Origin: Kribbella sp. ALI-6-A
GTDB lineage: Bacteria > Actinomycetota > Actinomycetes > Propionibacteriales > Kribbellaceae
DNA: 64,000 nt
Direction of reading: 5' to 3'
NCBI RefSeq assembly: GCF_001984195.1
Contig: NZ_MTQN01000009.1
Span: 124,001-188,000, forward strand
Below are positions 53,460 through 62,444 of this stretch, piece by piece. The translations under genes and the position numbers were made by a program. Position 1 is the first letter of the stretch. Every line of letters begins with the position of its first letter. The notes beneath the pieces were generated by a model. It did not search any database. It was not told where the DNA came from and saw only the letters and a list, made by a program, of their open reading frames with translations.

Positions 53460-55196
53460 TTACAGGTACTGACCGGTGTTGGTCGCCGTGTCGATCGAAC
53501 GGCCCGGCTCGGTGCCCTGCTTGCCGGAGATGAGCGTGCGGATGTAGACGATCCGCTCGCCCTTCTTGCCGGAGATGCGGGCCCAGTCGTCGGGGTTCGT
53601 GGTGTTCGGCAGGTCCTCGTTCTCCTTGAACTCGTCCACGCAGGCCTGCAGCAGGTGCTGCACCCGCAGCCCCTTCTGCCCGTCGTCGAGGAACGCCTTG
53701 ATCGCCATCTTCTTGGCCCGGTCGACGATGTTCTGGATCATCGCGCCGGAGTTGAAGTCCTTGAAGTACAGGACTTCCTTGTCACCGTTGGCATACGTCA
53801 CCTCGAGGAACCGGTTCTCGTCGGCCTCGGTGTACATCCGCTCGACGGTGCGCTGGATCATCCCGTTGACGCACTCGGCCCGGTCGCCGCTGAACTCGCT
53901 GAGGTCCTCGGGGTGCAGCGGCAGCGTGGTGGTCAGGTACTTGGAGAAGATGTCGCGGGCCGCCTCGGCGTCCGGACGCTCGATCTTGATCTTCACGTCC
54001 AGCCGGCCCGGCCGCAGGATCGCCGGGTCGATCATGTCCTCACGGTTCGAGGCGCCGATCACGATCACGTTCTCCAGGCCCTCGACGCCGTCGATCTCGC
54101 TCAGCAGCTGCGGCACGATGGTGTTCTCCACGTCGGAGGACACCCCCGAACCACGGGTCCGGAACAGCGAGTCCATCTCGTCGAAGAAGACGATCACCGG
54201 CATGCCCTCGGAGGCCTTCTCCCGGGCCCGCTGGAAGACCAGGCGGATGTGCCGCTCGGTCTCACCGACGTACTTGTTCAGCAGCTCGGGACCCTTGATG
54301 TTGAGGAAGAACGACCTGCCCTCGACACCGGTCCGCTCGGCCACCTTCTTGGCCAGCGAGTTCGCGACCGCCTTGGCGATCAGCGTCTTGCCGCAGCCGG
54401 GCGGGCCGTACAGCAGCACACCCTTCGGCGGCTTCAGCTCGTGCTCCAGGAACAGGTCCTTGTGCAGGTACGGCATCTCGACCGCGTCCCGGATCTGCTC
54501 GATCTGGCCGAACAGGCCGCCGATCTGGGTGTAGTCGATGTCCGGGACCTCTTCGAGCACCAGCTCCTCGACCTCGGACTTCGGGATCTTCTCGTAGACG
54601 TAGCCGGAGCGCGGCTCCAGCAGCAGCGAGTCGCCGGCCCGCAGCGGCTCGTCGAGCAGCGGCGACGCGAGCCGGACGATGCGTTCCTCGTCGGCCTGCG
54701 CGATCACCAGCGCCCGCTCGCCGTCGGCCAGCAGCTCCTTCAGCATCACCACGTCGCCAACGACCTCGAAGTCGCAGGCCTCGACCACGTTCAGCGCCTC
54801 GTTCAGCATCAGTTCCTGGCCGAGCTTGAGCGCGTCCAGGTCAACCGAGGGGCTCGCCGCGACCCGGAGCTTGCGGCCTCCGGTGAACACGTCCAGCGTG
54901 TCGTCGTCGTTGCGGCCGAGGAAGGTCCCGAAGCCGGACGGCGGTTGCGCCAGCCGGTCGACCTCCTCCTTCAAGGCGATGATCTTCTCTCGGGCCTCGC
55001 GCAGCGTGTCCGCCAACCGCTCGTTCTGCGCGGTCACGCTCGCCAAGGACGCCTGGGTTTCGGACAGCCTGCTCTCGAGCGACCGGCTGTCAGCCGGGTG
55101 CTCCAGCAAACGACGCCGCAGCGCTGCGACCTCGGCCTCCAGGTACCGGACCTGGTTGCGCAGCTCTGCCGCGGTAGGACTCTCGTCTCCAGCCAC
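53460..55196 (-). CDS. arc: Proteasome-associated ATPase Arc (Mpa)
   Basis: The 578-residue AAA ATPase has an N-terminal coiled coil (about residues 8-85) that binds Pup, tandem OB domains, one AAA module with Walker [17 protein letters not shown] and Walker [13 protein letters not shown], and the C-terminal GQYL, the docking tail for the PrcA ring. It unfolds pupylated proteins. I prefer the GTG at 55196, which has GAGG 8 bases upstream; ATG 55202 and GTG 55205 are too close to that site. About 5 kb separate it from dop. Confidence 0.95.
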   Translation of the reverse strand: MAGDESPTAAELRNQVRYLEAEVAALRRRLLEHPADSRSLESRLSETQASLASVTAQNERLADTLREAREKIIALKEEVDRLAQPPSGFGTFLGRNDDDTLDVFTGGRKLRVAASPSVDLDALKLGQELMLNEALNVVEACDFEVVGDVVMLKELLADGERALVIAQADEERIVRLASPLLDEPLRAGDSLLLEPRSGYVYEKIPKSEVEELVLEEVPDIDYTQIGGLFGQIEQIRDAVEMPYLHKDLFLEHELKPPKGVLLYGPPGCGKTLIAKAVANSLAKKVAERTGVEGRSFFLNIKGPELLNKYVGETERHIRLVFQRAREKASEGMPVIVFFDEMDSLFRTRGSGVSSDVENTIVPQLLSEIDGVEGLENVIVIGASNREDMIDPAILRPGRLDVKIKIERPDAEAARDIFSKYLTTTLPLHPEDLSEFSGDRAECVNGMIQRTVERMYTEADENRFLEVTYANGDKEVLYFKDFNSGAMIQNIVDRAKKMAIKAFLDDGQKGLRVQHLLQACVDEFKENEDLPNTTNPDDWARISGKKGERIVYIRTLISGKQGTEPGRSIDTATNTGQYL

Positions 55197-55356
55197 GATC
55201 ATCACCTCACCATGTGGGGCTCGACCCTATGGACCTTACCCAGAAAACCTCGCCGGGCAAGCTGAATCCCATCACGTGTCGGTTGCGGATGAAACCGTTG
55301 CCTGGTCGAGCCTGTTGCGCCTTAATACAGCACGGCGCGGACAGAATGGCGCGACG

Positions 55357-56283
55357 TCAGGGCGTGTCCTGCGCGGATTCGGACCGGCGCGGTCCGGAAT
55401 AGTCGTCGCCGTAGGCCCCGGGCGCCGGGCGGCGCTTCTTCAGCGGCGCCTTCACGCCGGGCGCCATCCGCCGCGCGGTGACCAGGAACGCGGTGTGACC
55501 TTGCATCCGGTGGCCGGGCCGGACGGCCAGTCCCTCGACGTGCCAGTCGCGCACCAGTGACTCCCAGGCCCGCGGCTCGGTGAACTCGCCGTGGGCGCGC
55601 AGGGTCTCGACGAAACGGCTCAGCTGGGTCGTGGTGGCCACGTACGCGCAGAACACCCCGCCCGGGGCCAGGGCCGCCGCGACGGCGTCCACGCACTCCC
55701 AGGGGGCCAGCATGTCCAGCACGACGCGGTCCACGTCGGTCTCGTCCAGCTTCTCGACCAGGTCGCCGACCTCGAGCCGCCAGGCCGGGTGCTCGCCGCC
55801 GAAGAAGCCGGTGACGTTCTTGCGGGCCACCTCCGCGAAGTCCTCGCGGCGCTCGAACGAGATCAGCTCGCCGTGCACGCCGACCGCCCGCAGCAGCGCG
55901 GTGGTCAGCGCACCGGACCCGGCCCCGGCCTCGACCACCTTGGCGCCGGGGAAGATGTCGGCCATCGTGACGATCTGGGCGGTGTCCTTGGGGTAGATCA
56001 CCTGGGCGCCGCGTGGCATCGACACCGAGTAGTCGGCCATCAGCGGGCGCAGGGCGAGGTACTCCACGCCGCCCTTGGAGCGGATCGTGACCGCGTCCGG
56101 GCCGTCGATCAGCTCGTCGTGCTCGATCCCGCCCTTGGTGGTGTGGAAGACCTTCCCGCGCTCGAGGAACACCGAGTGCCGGCGCCCCTTGGAGTCGGAC
56201 AACGTGATCCACTCCCCCGGCTGCAACGGCCCATGATGAACCCCGGAAAACGCCACATCGGGAAAATCGCGCAGATCAGACAT
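55357..56283 (-). CDS. trmI: tRNA (adenine-58-N1)-methyltransferase TrmI
   Basis: The 308-residue protein has RGAQVIYPKDTAQIVTMADI, the SAM-binding loop VVEAGAGSGALTTALLRAVG, the acidic pair in LISFERREDFAE and DRVVLDMLAPWE. These are signatures of the TrmI/Rv2118c family that methylates A58 in the T loop of tRNA. A basic Pro/Arg-rich tail follows. Genes of this family are usually upstream of arc in actinobacteria, as here. Confidence 0.93.
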   Translation of the reverse strand: MSDLRDFPDVAFSGVHHGPLQPGEWITLSDSKGRRHSVFLERGKVFHTTKGGIEHDELIDGPDAVTIRSKGGVEYLALRPLMADYSVSMPRGAQVIYPKDTAQIVTMADIFPGAKVVEAGAGSGALTTALLRAVGVHGELISFERREDFAEVARKNVTGFFGGEHPAWRLEVGDLVEKLDETDVDRVVLDMLAPWECVDAVAAALAPGGVFCAYVATTTQLSRFVETLRAHGEFTEPRAWESLVRDWHVEGLAVRPGHRMQGHTAFLVTARRMAPGVKAPLKKRRPAPGAYGDDYSGPRRSESAQDTP

Positions 56284-56346
56284 AAGGGGCTCACCCTACT
56301 TCGCACCCCCGCCGCGCCCCGAATCCGAGGCTCGTACGGCGTACGG

Positions 56347-57498
56347 TCAGCGGCCGCGGAAGGCGCGTTCGACGTCGGCGGTCGCAAGGACGCCGTACAC
56401 CTGGCCCTGGGCGTCGAGCACCAGGTACTCCGAGGCGGGGTTCTTGCGCAGCGTGGCCAGGATCTCCTCGCCGGTGTCGTTGACGCCGATGATGTGGCCG
56501 GCGCTGATCCGGGTGGCGACCTCGCCGATCGTCGTCCACGGGCGCTGGTTCGGCGCGACGGCCGTCACGGCGGCCTCCTGGACCAGCGCGTGCGGCTTGC
56601 CCTCGCCGTCGATCACGACGACCGCCCCGGCCTGGCCCTCGGCGGCGAGCCGCACGGCCTCGGAGATCGGCGTCCAGGCGTGCACCGCGATCGCGCGGCG
56701 GGCCAGCGTGCGAACCTGCAGGGCGGGCAGCTTGCGCCGCAACCGGGCCTGCATCAGCGACGCGGTCGATCCCATCCAGAGGAAGAACCCGACCGCCAGC
56801 GCGATCACGAAGTCGATCAGCGTCGGGTTGCGGTCGAAGACCTCTTCCAGGATCACCGGTGCGGCCAGGACCGCGATCGCGATCAGCCGGCCGGCCCACG
56901 CGGCCACGACGGTGCCGGTGTGCATGTTGCCGGTGGCCTTCCAGACCGCGGCCCGGACCACCCAGCCGCCGTCCAGCGGCAGCCCGGGCAGCAGGTTGGT
57001 GACGCCGACGATCAGGTTGGCGACCGCGAGCTGCATGACCACGGCGTACGCGACGCCCTCGTCCAGCGCGCGCGAGCCCAGGTACGCCGCGCCGCCGACC
57101 AGCAGCGAGGCGACCGGGCCGACCACGGAGATCGCGAACTCCTCCAGCGGCGACTTGCGCTCACCCTCGATGTGCGTGCCGGCCGCGAAGAAGCCCAGGT
57201 TGATTTCGGTCACCGAGATCCTGAACCGCAGCGCCATCAGCGCGTGCGCCAGCTCGTGCAGCAGCACCGACAGCGTGAACGCGACCACGAACGCGAACGA
57301 CGCGAAGTAGCGCCAGCCGCCGGACAAGTACGGGAACTGCTGCGCGATGATCGCCGAGAAGCCCAGCGCGAGCAGGATCGCGACCGGGAGCCAGGTGAAC
57401 CGCATGGTCAGCTGGATCCCCCGGACACGACCGAGGACCCAGGTACCGGGCGGCGGCGCCGGCTGGGCGGGATTCTGAGGTTCACGCGGCTCTGACAT
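56347..57498 (-). CDS. Site-2 protease family zinc metalloprotease with CBS domains
   Basis: The 383-residue membrane protein has about six membrane segments, the zinc motif HELAHA (residue about 81) and the third ligand in LLPGLPLDGG (residue about 170). Two C-terminal CBS-type domains follow (WTPISEAVRLAAEGQAGAVV and ISAGHIIGVNDTGEEIL). Site-2 proteases cut membrane-bound regulators such as anti-sigma factors. The ATG at 57498 is chosen because the longer frame lacks homology. It is the next gene upstream of trmI, 63 bases away. Confidence 0.9.
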   Translation of the reverse strand: MSEPREPQNPAQPAPPPGTWVLGRVRGIQLTMRFTWLPVAILLALGFSAIIAQQFPYLSGGWRYFASFAFVVAFTLSVLLHELAHALMALRFRISVTEINLGFFAAGTHIEGERKSPLEEFAISVVGPVASLLVGGAAYLGSRALDEGVAYAVVMQLAVANLIVGVTNLLPGLPLDGGWVVRAAVWKATGNMHTGTVVAAWAGRLIAIAVLAAPVILEEVFDRNPTLIDFVIALAVGFFLWMGSTASLMQARLRRKLPALQVRTLARRAIAVHAWTPISEAVRLAAEGQAGAVVVIDGEGKPHALVQEAAVTAVAPNQRPWTTIGEVATRISAGHIIGVNDTGEEILATLRKNPASEYLVLDAQGQVYGVLATADVERAFRGR

Positions 57499-57533
57499 CG
57501 GAGTAAACCTACTGGGCCGCCGGTAACTCCGCG

Positions 57534-58364
57534 CTACACGCCCACGGTGAGCCGCGCCTGGTAGCCGCTCTGGACGTTCCCGCCGACGGTCGCGAGCTGT
57601 CGCGCGGCGCCGTCGTCGCGGAACACCAGGTCGCGTTCCAGCGACGTCCGGGACATGTTCTCGGCGCTGCCGTCGTACCCGCTGGTGGCGTACACGGCCC
57701 GGCAGACGTCCTCCGGCAGCGCGAGCTGGGACGTGGCGCTGATCTTCCCGGCGGCGGTCGCTTCGGTGAGCGACGCGTAGACCTCGAAGTGGATGTGCGG
57801 CCAGCGTCCGTCGTACGCCGCGGGGAAGATCGTGCGGAAGGTGACCTTGCCGCTCGCGTCGGCGGCCTGGACACCGCGCAGGTAGTTCTCGTTCTCGGCG
57901 CCGTCGGAGTAGAGCGAGTAGCGGCCCTCGGCGTCGCAGTGCCAGACGTAGACGGCCGCGCCCGCCAACGGTGTGCAGTTGCCCGCGTCCTGGACGATCA
58001 GCTCGACCGTCAGCGGTACGCCGGCGGCGACGCCCGAGGCCGATCCGAACGACTTGGTCAGGTCGCTGCGGACGATGCCCGACTCGGTCAGCACGTTCGG
58101 TCCGTTCGTGCCGTCGCCCGGGAACGGTCCGGCGGTCTCCGCGGGGATCTCGTCGACGCAGTCGCCCGCCGTGGTCGGGCTGCTGGTGCCGCCCGGGCTC
58201 GAGCCGGTGCTCGGGCTTGCGGACGGCGTACTGCTGCTGTCGTCGGTCGCGCAGCCGGCCACCACCGCCAGTCCCGCCCCGGCCAGCAGTCGCAGGACGT
58301 TGCGCCGGCGCAGGGTCCCGAGGTCGTGGACCAGTCCCAGGTCGTGTTCGTGCGGGGGCTTCAT
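57534..58364 (-). CDS. Exported lipoprotein intradiol ring-cleavage dioxygenase
   Basis: The 276-residue protein has a Tat-like signal (TLRRRNVLRLLAGAGLAVV) ending in the lipobox VAGC, a Ser/Thr/Pro/Gly linker and an intradiol dioxygenase core (ETAGPFPGDG, YVWHCDAEGRYSLYSDG, RTIFPAAYDGRWPHIHFEVY). The iron ligands would be the Tyr in GRYS and the two His in PHIHF. Such secreted members may attack catechols from lignin or siderophores. GGAG precedes the ATG. Confidence 0.88.
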   Translation of the reverse strand: MKPPHEHDLGLVHDLGTLRRRNVLRLLAGAGLAVVAGCATDDSSSTPSASPSTGSSPGGTSSPTTAGDCVDEIPAETAGPFPGDGTNGPNVLTESGIVRSDLTKSFGSASGVAAGVPLTVELIVQDAGNCTPLAGAAVYVWHCDAEGRYSLYSDGAENENYLRGVQAADASGKVTFRTIFPAAYDGRWPHIHFEVYASLTEATAAGKISATSQLALPEDVCRAVYATSGYDGSAENMSRTSLERDLVFRDDGAARQLATVGGNVQSGYQARLTVGV

Positions 58365-58447
58365 CTGCTTCTCCTCGTCTCCGGTGGAACCAGAGTGCCG
58401 AGCCGGACCGATGGTTCGCCGAAAGTCCGCTGGGAGTCGGCTGGGAC

Positions 58448-59323
58448 TTACCGCCGGCTCCGCTGCCGGGCGCTGAGCCGGGCGGCGATCCAGAGCGGGA
58501 TCGCGGCCGCCGCGGCGGTGAGCACGAGCAGGGTGAGCGAGAGCGTGCTCGCATAGCCCAGTTCGCCGTACTCGAAGGCTCGGCGGTAGATCAGCAGCGG
58601 CGCGGTGAGGGTGGCGTTGACCGGGCCGCCGCCGGTCACCAGCAGCGCGGGCACGAACGCGTTCTGTACGACGACGACCACGTCCCGGACGGCGAGCACG
58701 ATCACCACCGGCGCCATCAGCGGCAGCGTCACCCGGGTCATCGCGAACCAGGCGGAACCGCCCTCGACCTCGATCGCCTCGTGCAGGTGCACCGGGATGG
58801 CGATGCGCGCGGCGAGGGCGACCGTGAACGCCTCGCCGACCTGGAACGCCAGCACCAGCGCGAGCCCGAGCCGCGCGCCCCACGGCGTCGTGAGGAACCC
58901 GGGGTCGGGCACGCCCAGTGCGCCGAGCAGGGCCGGCAGCGGACCGTACAGCGGGTTCAGGATCCACAGCCACAGCAGCGCCCAGGCCGCGTCGGGGATC
59001 GTCGACGGCAGGTACGCCGCGACGCGGCCGACCGTCGTCAGGGGTCCACGGCGTCGGGCCAGGAGCAGCGCGGCGCCGATCGCCAGCAGCAACCGCAGCG
59101 GTACGACGATCAGAGCGATGAGCGCGCTGACCCCGACCGCGTCCCAGAACGGCCGGTCGCCGGCGAGGCGGACGAGGTTGCGGAAGCCGCTGAACTCCGG
59201 GGCGCGGAAGCCGTAATAGTCGGTGAACGCGAGTGCACCGGCCAGTGTGAGCGGGGCGAGGACGAGCAGGAGCGATCCCAACAGGTACGGAACGGCCAAC
59301 GGCGACCGCCATTGCCTGCTCAT
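58448..59323 (-). CDS. ABC importer permease (sugar-type, MalF/UgpA-like)
   Basis: The 291-residue protein has six membrane segments and the EAA loop (EAIEVEGGSAWFAMTRVTLPL) of binding-protein-dependent permeases. Its start overlaps the ATPase stop by 4 bases. Together with the genes to 62431 it forms a carbohydrate-type importer. The substrate is unknown. Confidence 0.9.
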   Translation of the reverse strand: MSRQWRSPLAVPYLLGSLLLVLAPLTLAGALAFTDYYGFRAPEFSGFRNLVRLAGDRPFWDAVGVSALIALIVVPLRLLLAIGAALLLARRRGPLTTVGRVAAYLPSTIPDAAWALLWLWILNPLYGPLPALLGALGVPDPGFLTTPWGARLGLALVLAFQVGEAFTVALAARIAIPVHLHEAIEVEGGSAWFAMTRVTLPLMAPVVIVLAVRDVVVVVQNAFVPALLVTGGGPVNATLTAPLLIYRRAFEYGELGYASTLSLTLLVLTAAAAAIPLWIAARLSARQRSRR

Positions 59324-60315
59324 CGACGACGACCGCTGGCGGCGTCGAAGTGGTGCTCGTCCTCCGGCCGCCAGGCCACCGACACCCGCTCACCGACCTT
59401 CGGCGCAGCAGTCCACGGCAGCCGAGCGAGCAACTCCTCGTCCACCAGCACCCGGACCAGGCACTCCTCCCCCGCCGGCTCGACCGAAACCACTGTCCCG
59501 ACCCGTCCGCCCTCGTCCTCCCGGCACACCCGCACCCGCTCCGGCCGCACCCCCACCACGATGCCGTCGGCAACGGGCAGCAGGTTCATCGGCAGCGGCC
59601 CGACGATGCGGGCGACCGCGGTCGTCGCGGGCTGCGCGTACAAGACCTCGGGGCGATCGCACTGCAGCACCCGGCCGCCGTCCATCACCGCGACCCGGTC
59701 GCCCATCGCCATCGCCTCGAACTGGTCGTGCGTGACGTGCACCATCGGCACGCCCAGGGACCGCTGCACCGCCCGGATCTCGCCGCGCATCCGCAGCCGC
59801 AACTCGGCGTCCACCGAGGCGAGCGGCTCGTCGAGCAGGCAGACCGCGGGCACCCGGACCATCACCCGCGCGAGCGCCACCCGTTGCCGCTCGCCACCAC
59901 TCAGCTCGCCCGGCATCCGCTCGAGCAGGTGCTCGACGTCGAGCGTGCGGGCCACTTCGCGAACCCGGACCTCCACGTCGCGTCGCCGCGCTCCCCGGGC
60001 GCGTTCGCCGATGCCGATGTTCGCCGCGACGCTGAGGTGCGGGAACAGCGCCCCTTCCTGGAACACCATCGCGACGTCCCGCCGGGCCGCGGGCACGGCC
60101 GTGACGTCCCGGTCTCCGATCACGACCCGCCCGGCGTCAAGGGTCTCCAGTCCGGCCACGGCACGCAGCAGCGTCGACTTGCCCGACCCCGACGGCCCCA
60201 CGATGACCAGGAGCTCGTCGTCGGCCGCCGTCAGGTCGACGCCGTCGAGCGCCACGACCCGCGTCCCGGAATGAGCCCGGAAGCTCTTGTGCGCGGCCTC
60301 GACCCGCAGGCTCAT
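59320..60315 (-). CDS. ABC importer ATPase (MalK/UgpC-like)
   Basis: The 331-residue protein has Walker [14 protein letters not shown]-loop VFQEGALFPHLSVAANIG, signature LSGGERQRVALARV, Walker B AVCLLDEPLASVD and a C-terminal TOBE-type regulatory region (VVGVRPERVRV). Presence of its own ATPase is notable, because many actinobacterial sugar importers share MsiK. The ATG at 60315 overlaps the stop of the binding-protein gene by 4 bases. Confidence 0.92.
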   Translation of the reverse strand: MSLRVEAAHKSFRAHSGTRVVALDGVDLTAADDELLVIVGPSGSGKSTLLRAVAGLETLDAGRVVIGDRDVTAVPAARRDVAMVFQEGALFPHLSVAANIGIGERARGARRRDVEVRVREVARTLDVEHLLERMPGELSGGERQRVALARVMVRVPAVCLLDEPLASVDAELRLRMRGEIRAVQRSLGVPMVHVTHDQFEAMAMGDRVAVMDGGRVLQCDRPEVLYAQPATTAVARIVGPLPMNLLPVADGIVVGVRPERVRVCREDEGGRVGTVVSVEPAGEECLVRVLVDEELLARLPWTAAPKVGERVSVAWRPEDEHHFDAASGRRR

Positions 60316-61598
60316 CGGCGCCGCAGCAGCGGGTCCGCCTCGGCGCGGATCGCCGCGAGGACCTCGTCGAGCGGTACGCCGTCCTGGAAGGCCCGCTGCA
60401 ACTGGTTGCCGATGACATCTTCGACCTCGGGCCACGCCGGCGTCACCGGGGTGTGCCGCAGCTGCGGGATCGCGTCGAGGAACACCTGGGACGACGCCGG
60501 CGGCCGGGACGGGCTGAGGAACGCGGGCGAGGTCGCGACCGACCGCAGCGACGGGACGGTGCGGCCGCCGAGTGCGGTGATGGTCTGACCCTGCTGCCCG
60601 ACGGCGTAGGCGATGAACTTCGCGGCGGCGTCCTGGTGCTGCGAGCTGCTCGCGACGCAGTACGCGTCGGAGTGCAGCACCGAGGCCGGCGTCCCCAGTA
60701 CGGGCAGTCCGGCGACGTCGAAGTCGAGGCCGCGCTGCTCGCGCAGTGCCGGGACCTCGACGCGCGAGCTGAGGAACATCGCCAGCTTGCCGGTCATGAA
60801 CTGCTCGTCGACATCCTGCGCGGCCAACTGCTCCTTGCTCGGCGTCGCGCCGCTGCCGACCAGGTCGACGACCGCCTGAAGGGCGGCCCGGGCCCGGGGC
60901 TCGTGCAGCGTGGTCCGGGTCGGCGTCGCGTCGTCGTCGACGATGCTGCCGCCGCTGCTCCAGATGAACGGCGCCATCCGGGTGATCGACGGGTCGATGC
61001 CGACGCCCTTCACCGATCCCTTCGACAGCGCCTTGGCCGTCGCCACGAACTCGGCCCAGCTCCAGCCCGCCTTCGGCGGCTTGAGTCCCGCCTTCCGGAA
61101 CAGCGCACGGTTCCAGTACACGACGAGGGACGAGATGTTCTGCGGCATGCACTGCAGGGCGTCCTGGTAGCTGAACGCCTTCAGCGGCTCCTCGTAGTAG
61201 TCGGCGGTCTTCAGCCCCTGCCGCTCCAGCAGCGGTCCGGCCGGCGCCACGGCTCCGCGCTGCACGAACGGGGCGTACTCGCGGTAGTTGATCAGGAACA
61301 CGTCCGGTGCGTCGCCCGATGTGAAGGCGGTGGACAGCCGCGTCAAGTGGTCGCCACGAGCCACCGTGACCAGCTCGACCTCTCCCCCGCCCGCTTTCTG
61401 GTACGCCGACACGAGGCTGCGGTAGACCGCTGCCTCTTCCGGGTCGGCCCCGACCTGGACGGTGATCCGCGCGGGCGGCTGCGATTCGCCGGCTGCGGTG
61501 GGCTCACCTGAGCACGCACCGACGGCCAGCAGGGCCGCCAGCGTCGGTACGGCGACCAGCCGGCGTACCGGCAGACGGGCCGACAGACGGGCCGTCAC
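60312..61598 (-). CDS. ABC importer extracellular solute-binding lipoprotein
   Basis: The 428-residue protein has a signal sequence with lipobox (LLAVGAC) and the layout of family-1 carbohydrate-binding proteins (SGDAPDVFLINYREYAPFVQ, AGWSWAEFVATAKALSKGS). The GTG at 61598 overlaps the upstream permease stop (GTGA). It collects the substrate outside the cell for the two permeases. Confidence 0.9.
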   Translation of the reverse strand: MTARLSARLPVRRLVAVPTLAALLAVGACSGEPTAAGESQPPARITVQVGADPEEAAVYRSLVSAYQKAGGGEVELVTVARGDHLTRLSTAFTSGDAPDVFLINYREYAPFVQRGAVAPAGPLLERQGLKTADYYEEPLKAFSYQDALQCMPQNISSLVVYWNRALFRKAGLKPPKAGWSWAEFVATAKALSKGSVKGVGIDPSITRMAPFIWSSGGSIVDDDATPTRTTLHEPRARAALQAVVDLVGSGATPSKEQLAAQDVDEQFMTGKLAMFLSSRVEVPALREQRGLDFDVAGLPVLGTPASVLHSDAYCVASSSQHQDAAAKFIAYAVGQQGQTITALGGRTVPSLRSVATSPAFLSPSRPPASSQVFLDAIPQLRHTPVTPAWPEVEDVIGNQLQRAFQDGVPLDEVLAAIRAEADPLLRRR

Positions 61599-62431
61599 GG
61601 GCGCTCCACCGAGGCGAAGAAGGACCGCTGACCGACGGCGAAGGCGAGCACCGCGGGCGCGGTCACCACGACCGCGGCGGCGAGGTAGATCGGGTACAGA
61701 GCAGCCTCCATCTCGCTGAGGCTCCGCAGTCCCAGCGCCACCGGCCAGTTGGCGGGTGACGACACGAGGGTCAGCGGATCCATGAACGTGGACCAGTAGA
61801 ACAGCCCGGACAGCGCCGCGACCGCAACCACCGCGGGACGGACCAGGGGAAGTGCGATCTGCCGCCAGACGCCGTACGGGCTGAGGCCCTCCAGCGTCGC
61901 GGCTTCGAGCAGTGCGCCGGGGATCCGCGAGCACGCCAGCGCGAACAGCAGAACGTAGAACGGCGTCGTCCCGGCCAGCGCCAGCAGGGCGACGGTGAGC
62001 GGCGTGTCGGCGAGGCCGAGCGCACGCAGCAGAACCACTCGCGGCACCCACAGCGCCGCAGCCGGCACCAGCAGCATGAACACCGAGAGACCGACCAGCA
62101 AGCGGCGCGTCCGGCCCCTCGCCGTCACGATCGCCAGGCCGGCCATGGAGGTGACGACCACAGTGATCGGTACGGCGACCACGACGAGCAGCAGCGAGTT
62201 CAGCAGCAGCCGGGTCAGGGGCATGAACCGCGGCACGGTCGAGTAGTTCGACCACTCCGCCGGGTTCGGCCACAGGTCCAGCCCGTCAGGTGGCGGCTGG
62301 AGAGGCCGTTGCAGGGACCCGAGCACCATCACCACGAGTGGCGCGAGAAACAGCGCGGACAACGCGACCAGCCCGAGGGTCCGCCAGAAGGCGGGCCGTC
62401 GGGCCGGTCGGGTGCCGGATTGCCGGGTCAG
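61595..62431 (-). CDS. ABC importer permease (MalG-like) with no standard start codon upstream of TM1
   Basis: The protein has six membrane segments with the MalG-type EAA loop (EAATLEGLSPYGVWRQIALP). The frame is open upstream to at least 62445, but the only usual start codon before the first membrane helix is a TTG at 62362 that cuts the helix short. A CTG at 62431 would restore a normal basic N-terminus (LTRQSGTRPARRPAFWR) and is given here. The real start is uncertain. Confidence 0.78.
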   Translation of the reverse strand: MTRQSGTRPARRPAFWRTLGLVALSALFLAPLVVMVLGSLQRPLQPPPDGLDLWPNPAEWSNYSTVPRFMPLTRLLLNSLLLVVVAVPITVVVTSMAGLAIVTARGRTRRLLVGLSVFMLLVPAAALWVPRVVLLRALGLADTPLTVALLALAGTTPFYVLLFALACSRIPGALLEAATLEGLSPYGVWRQIALPLVRPAVVAVAALSGLFYWSTFMDPLTLVSSPANWPVALGLRSLSEMEAALYPIYLAAAVVVTAPAVLAFAVGQRSFFASVERP

Positions 62432-62444
62432 GGCTCGGCTGATC

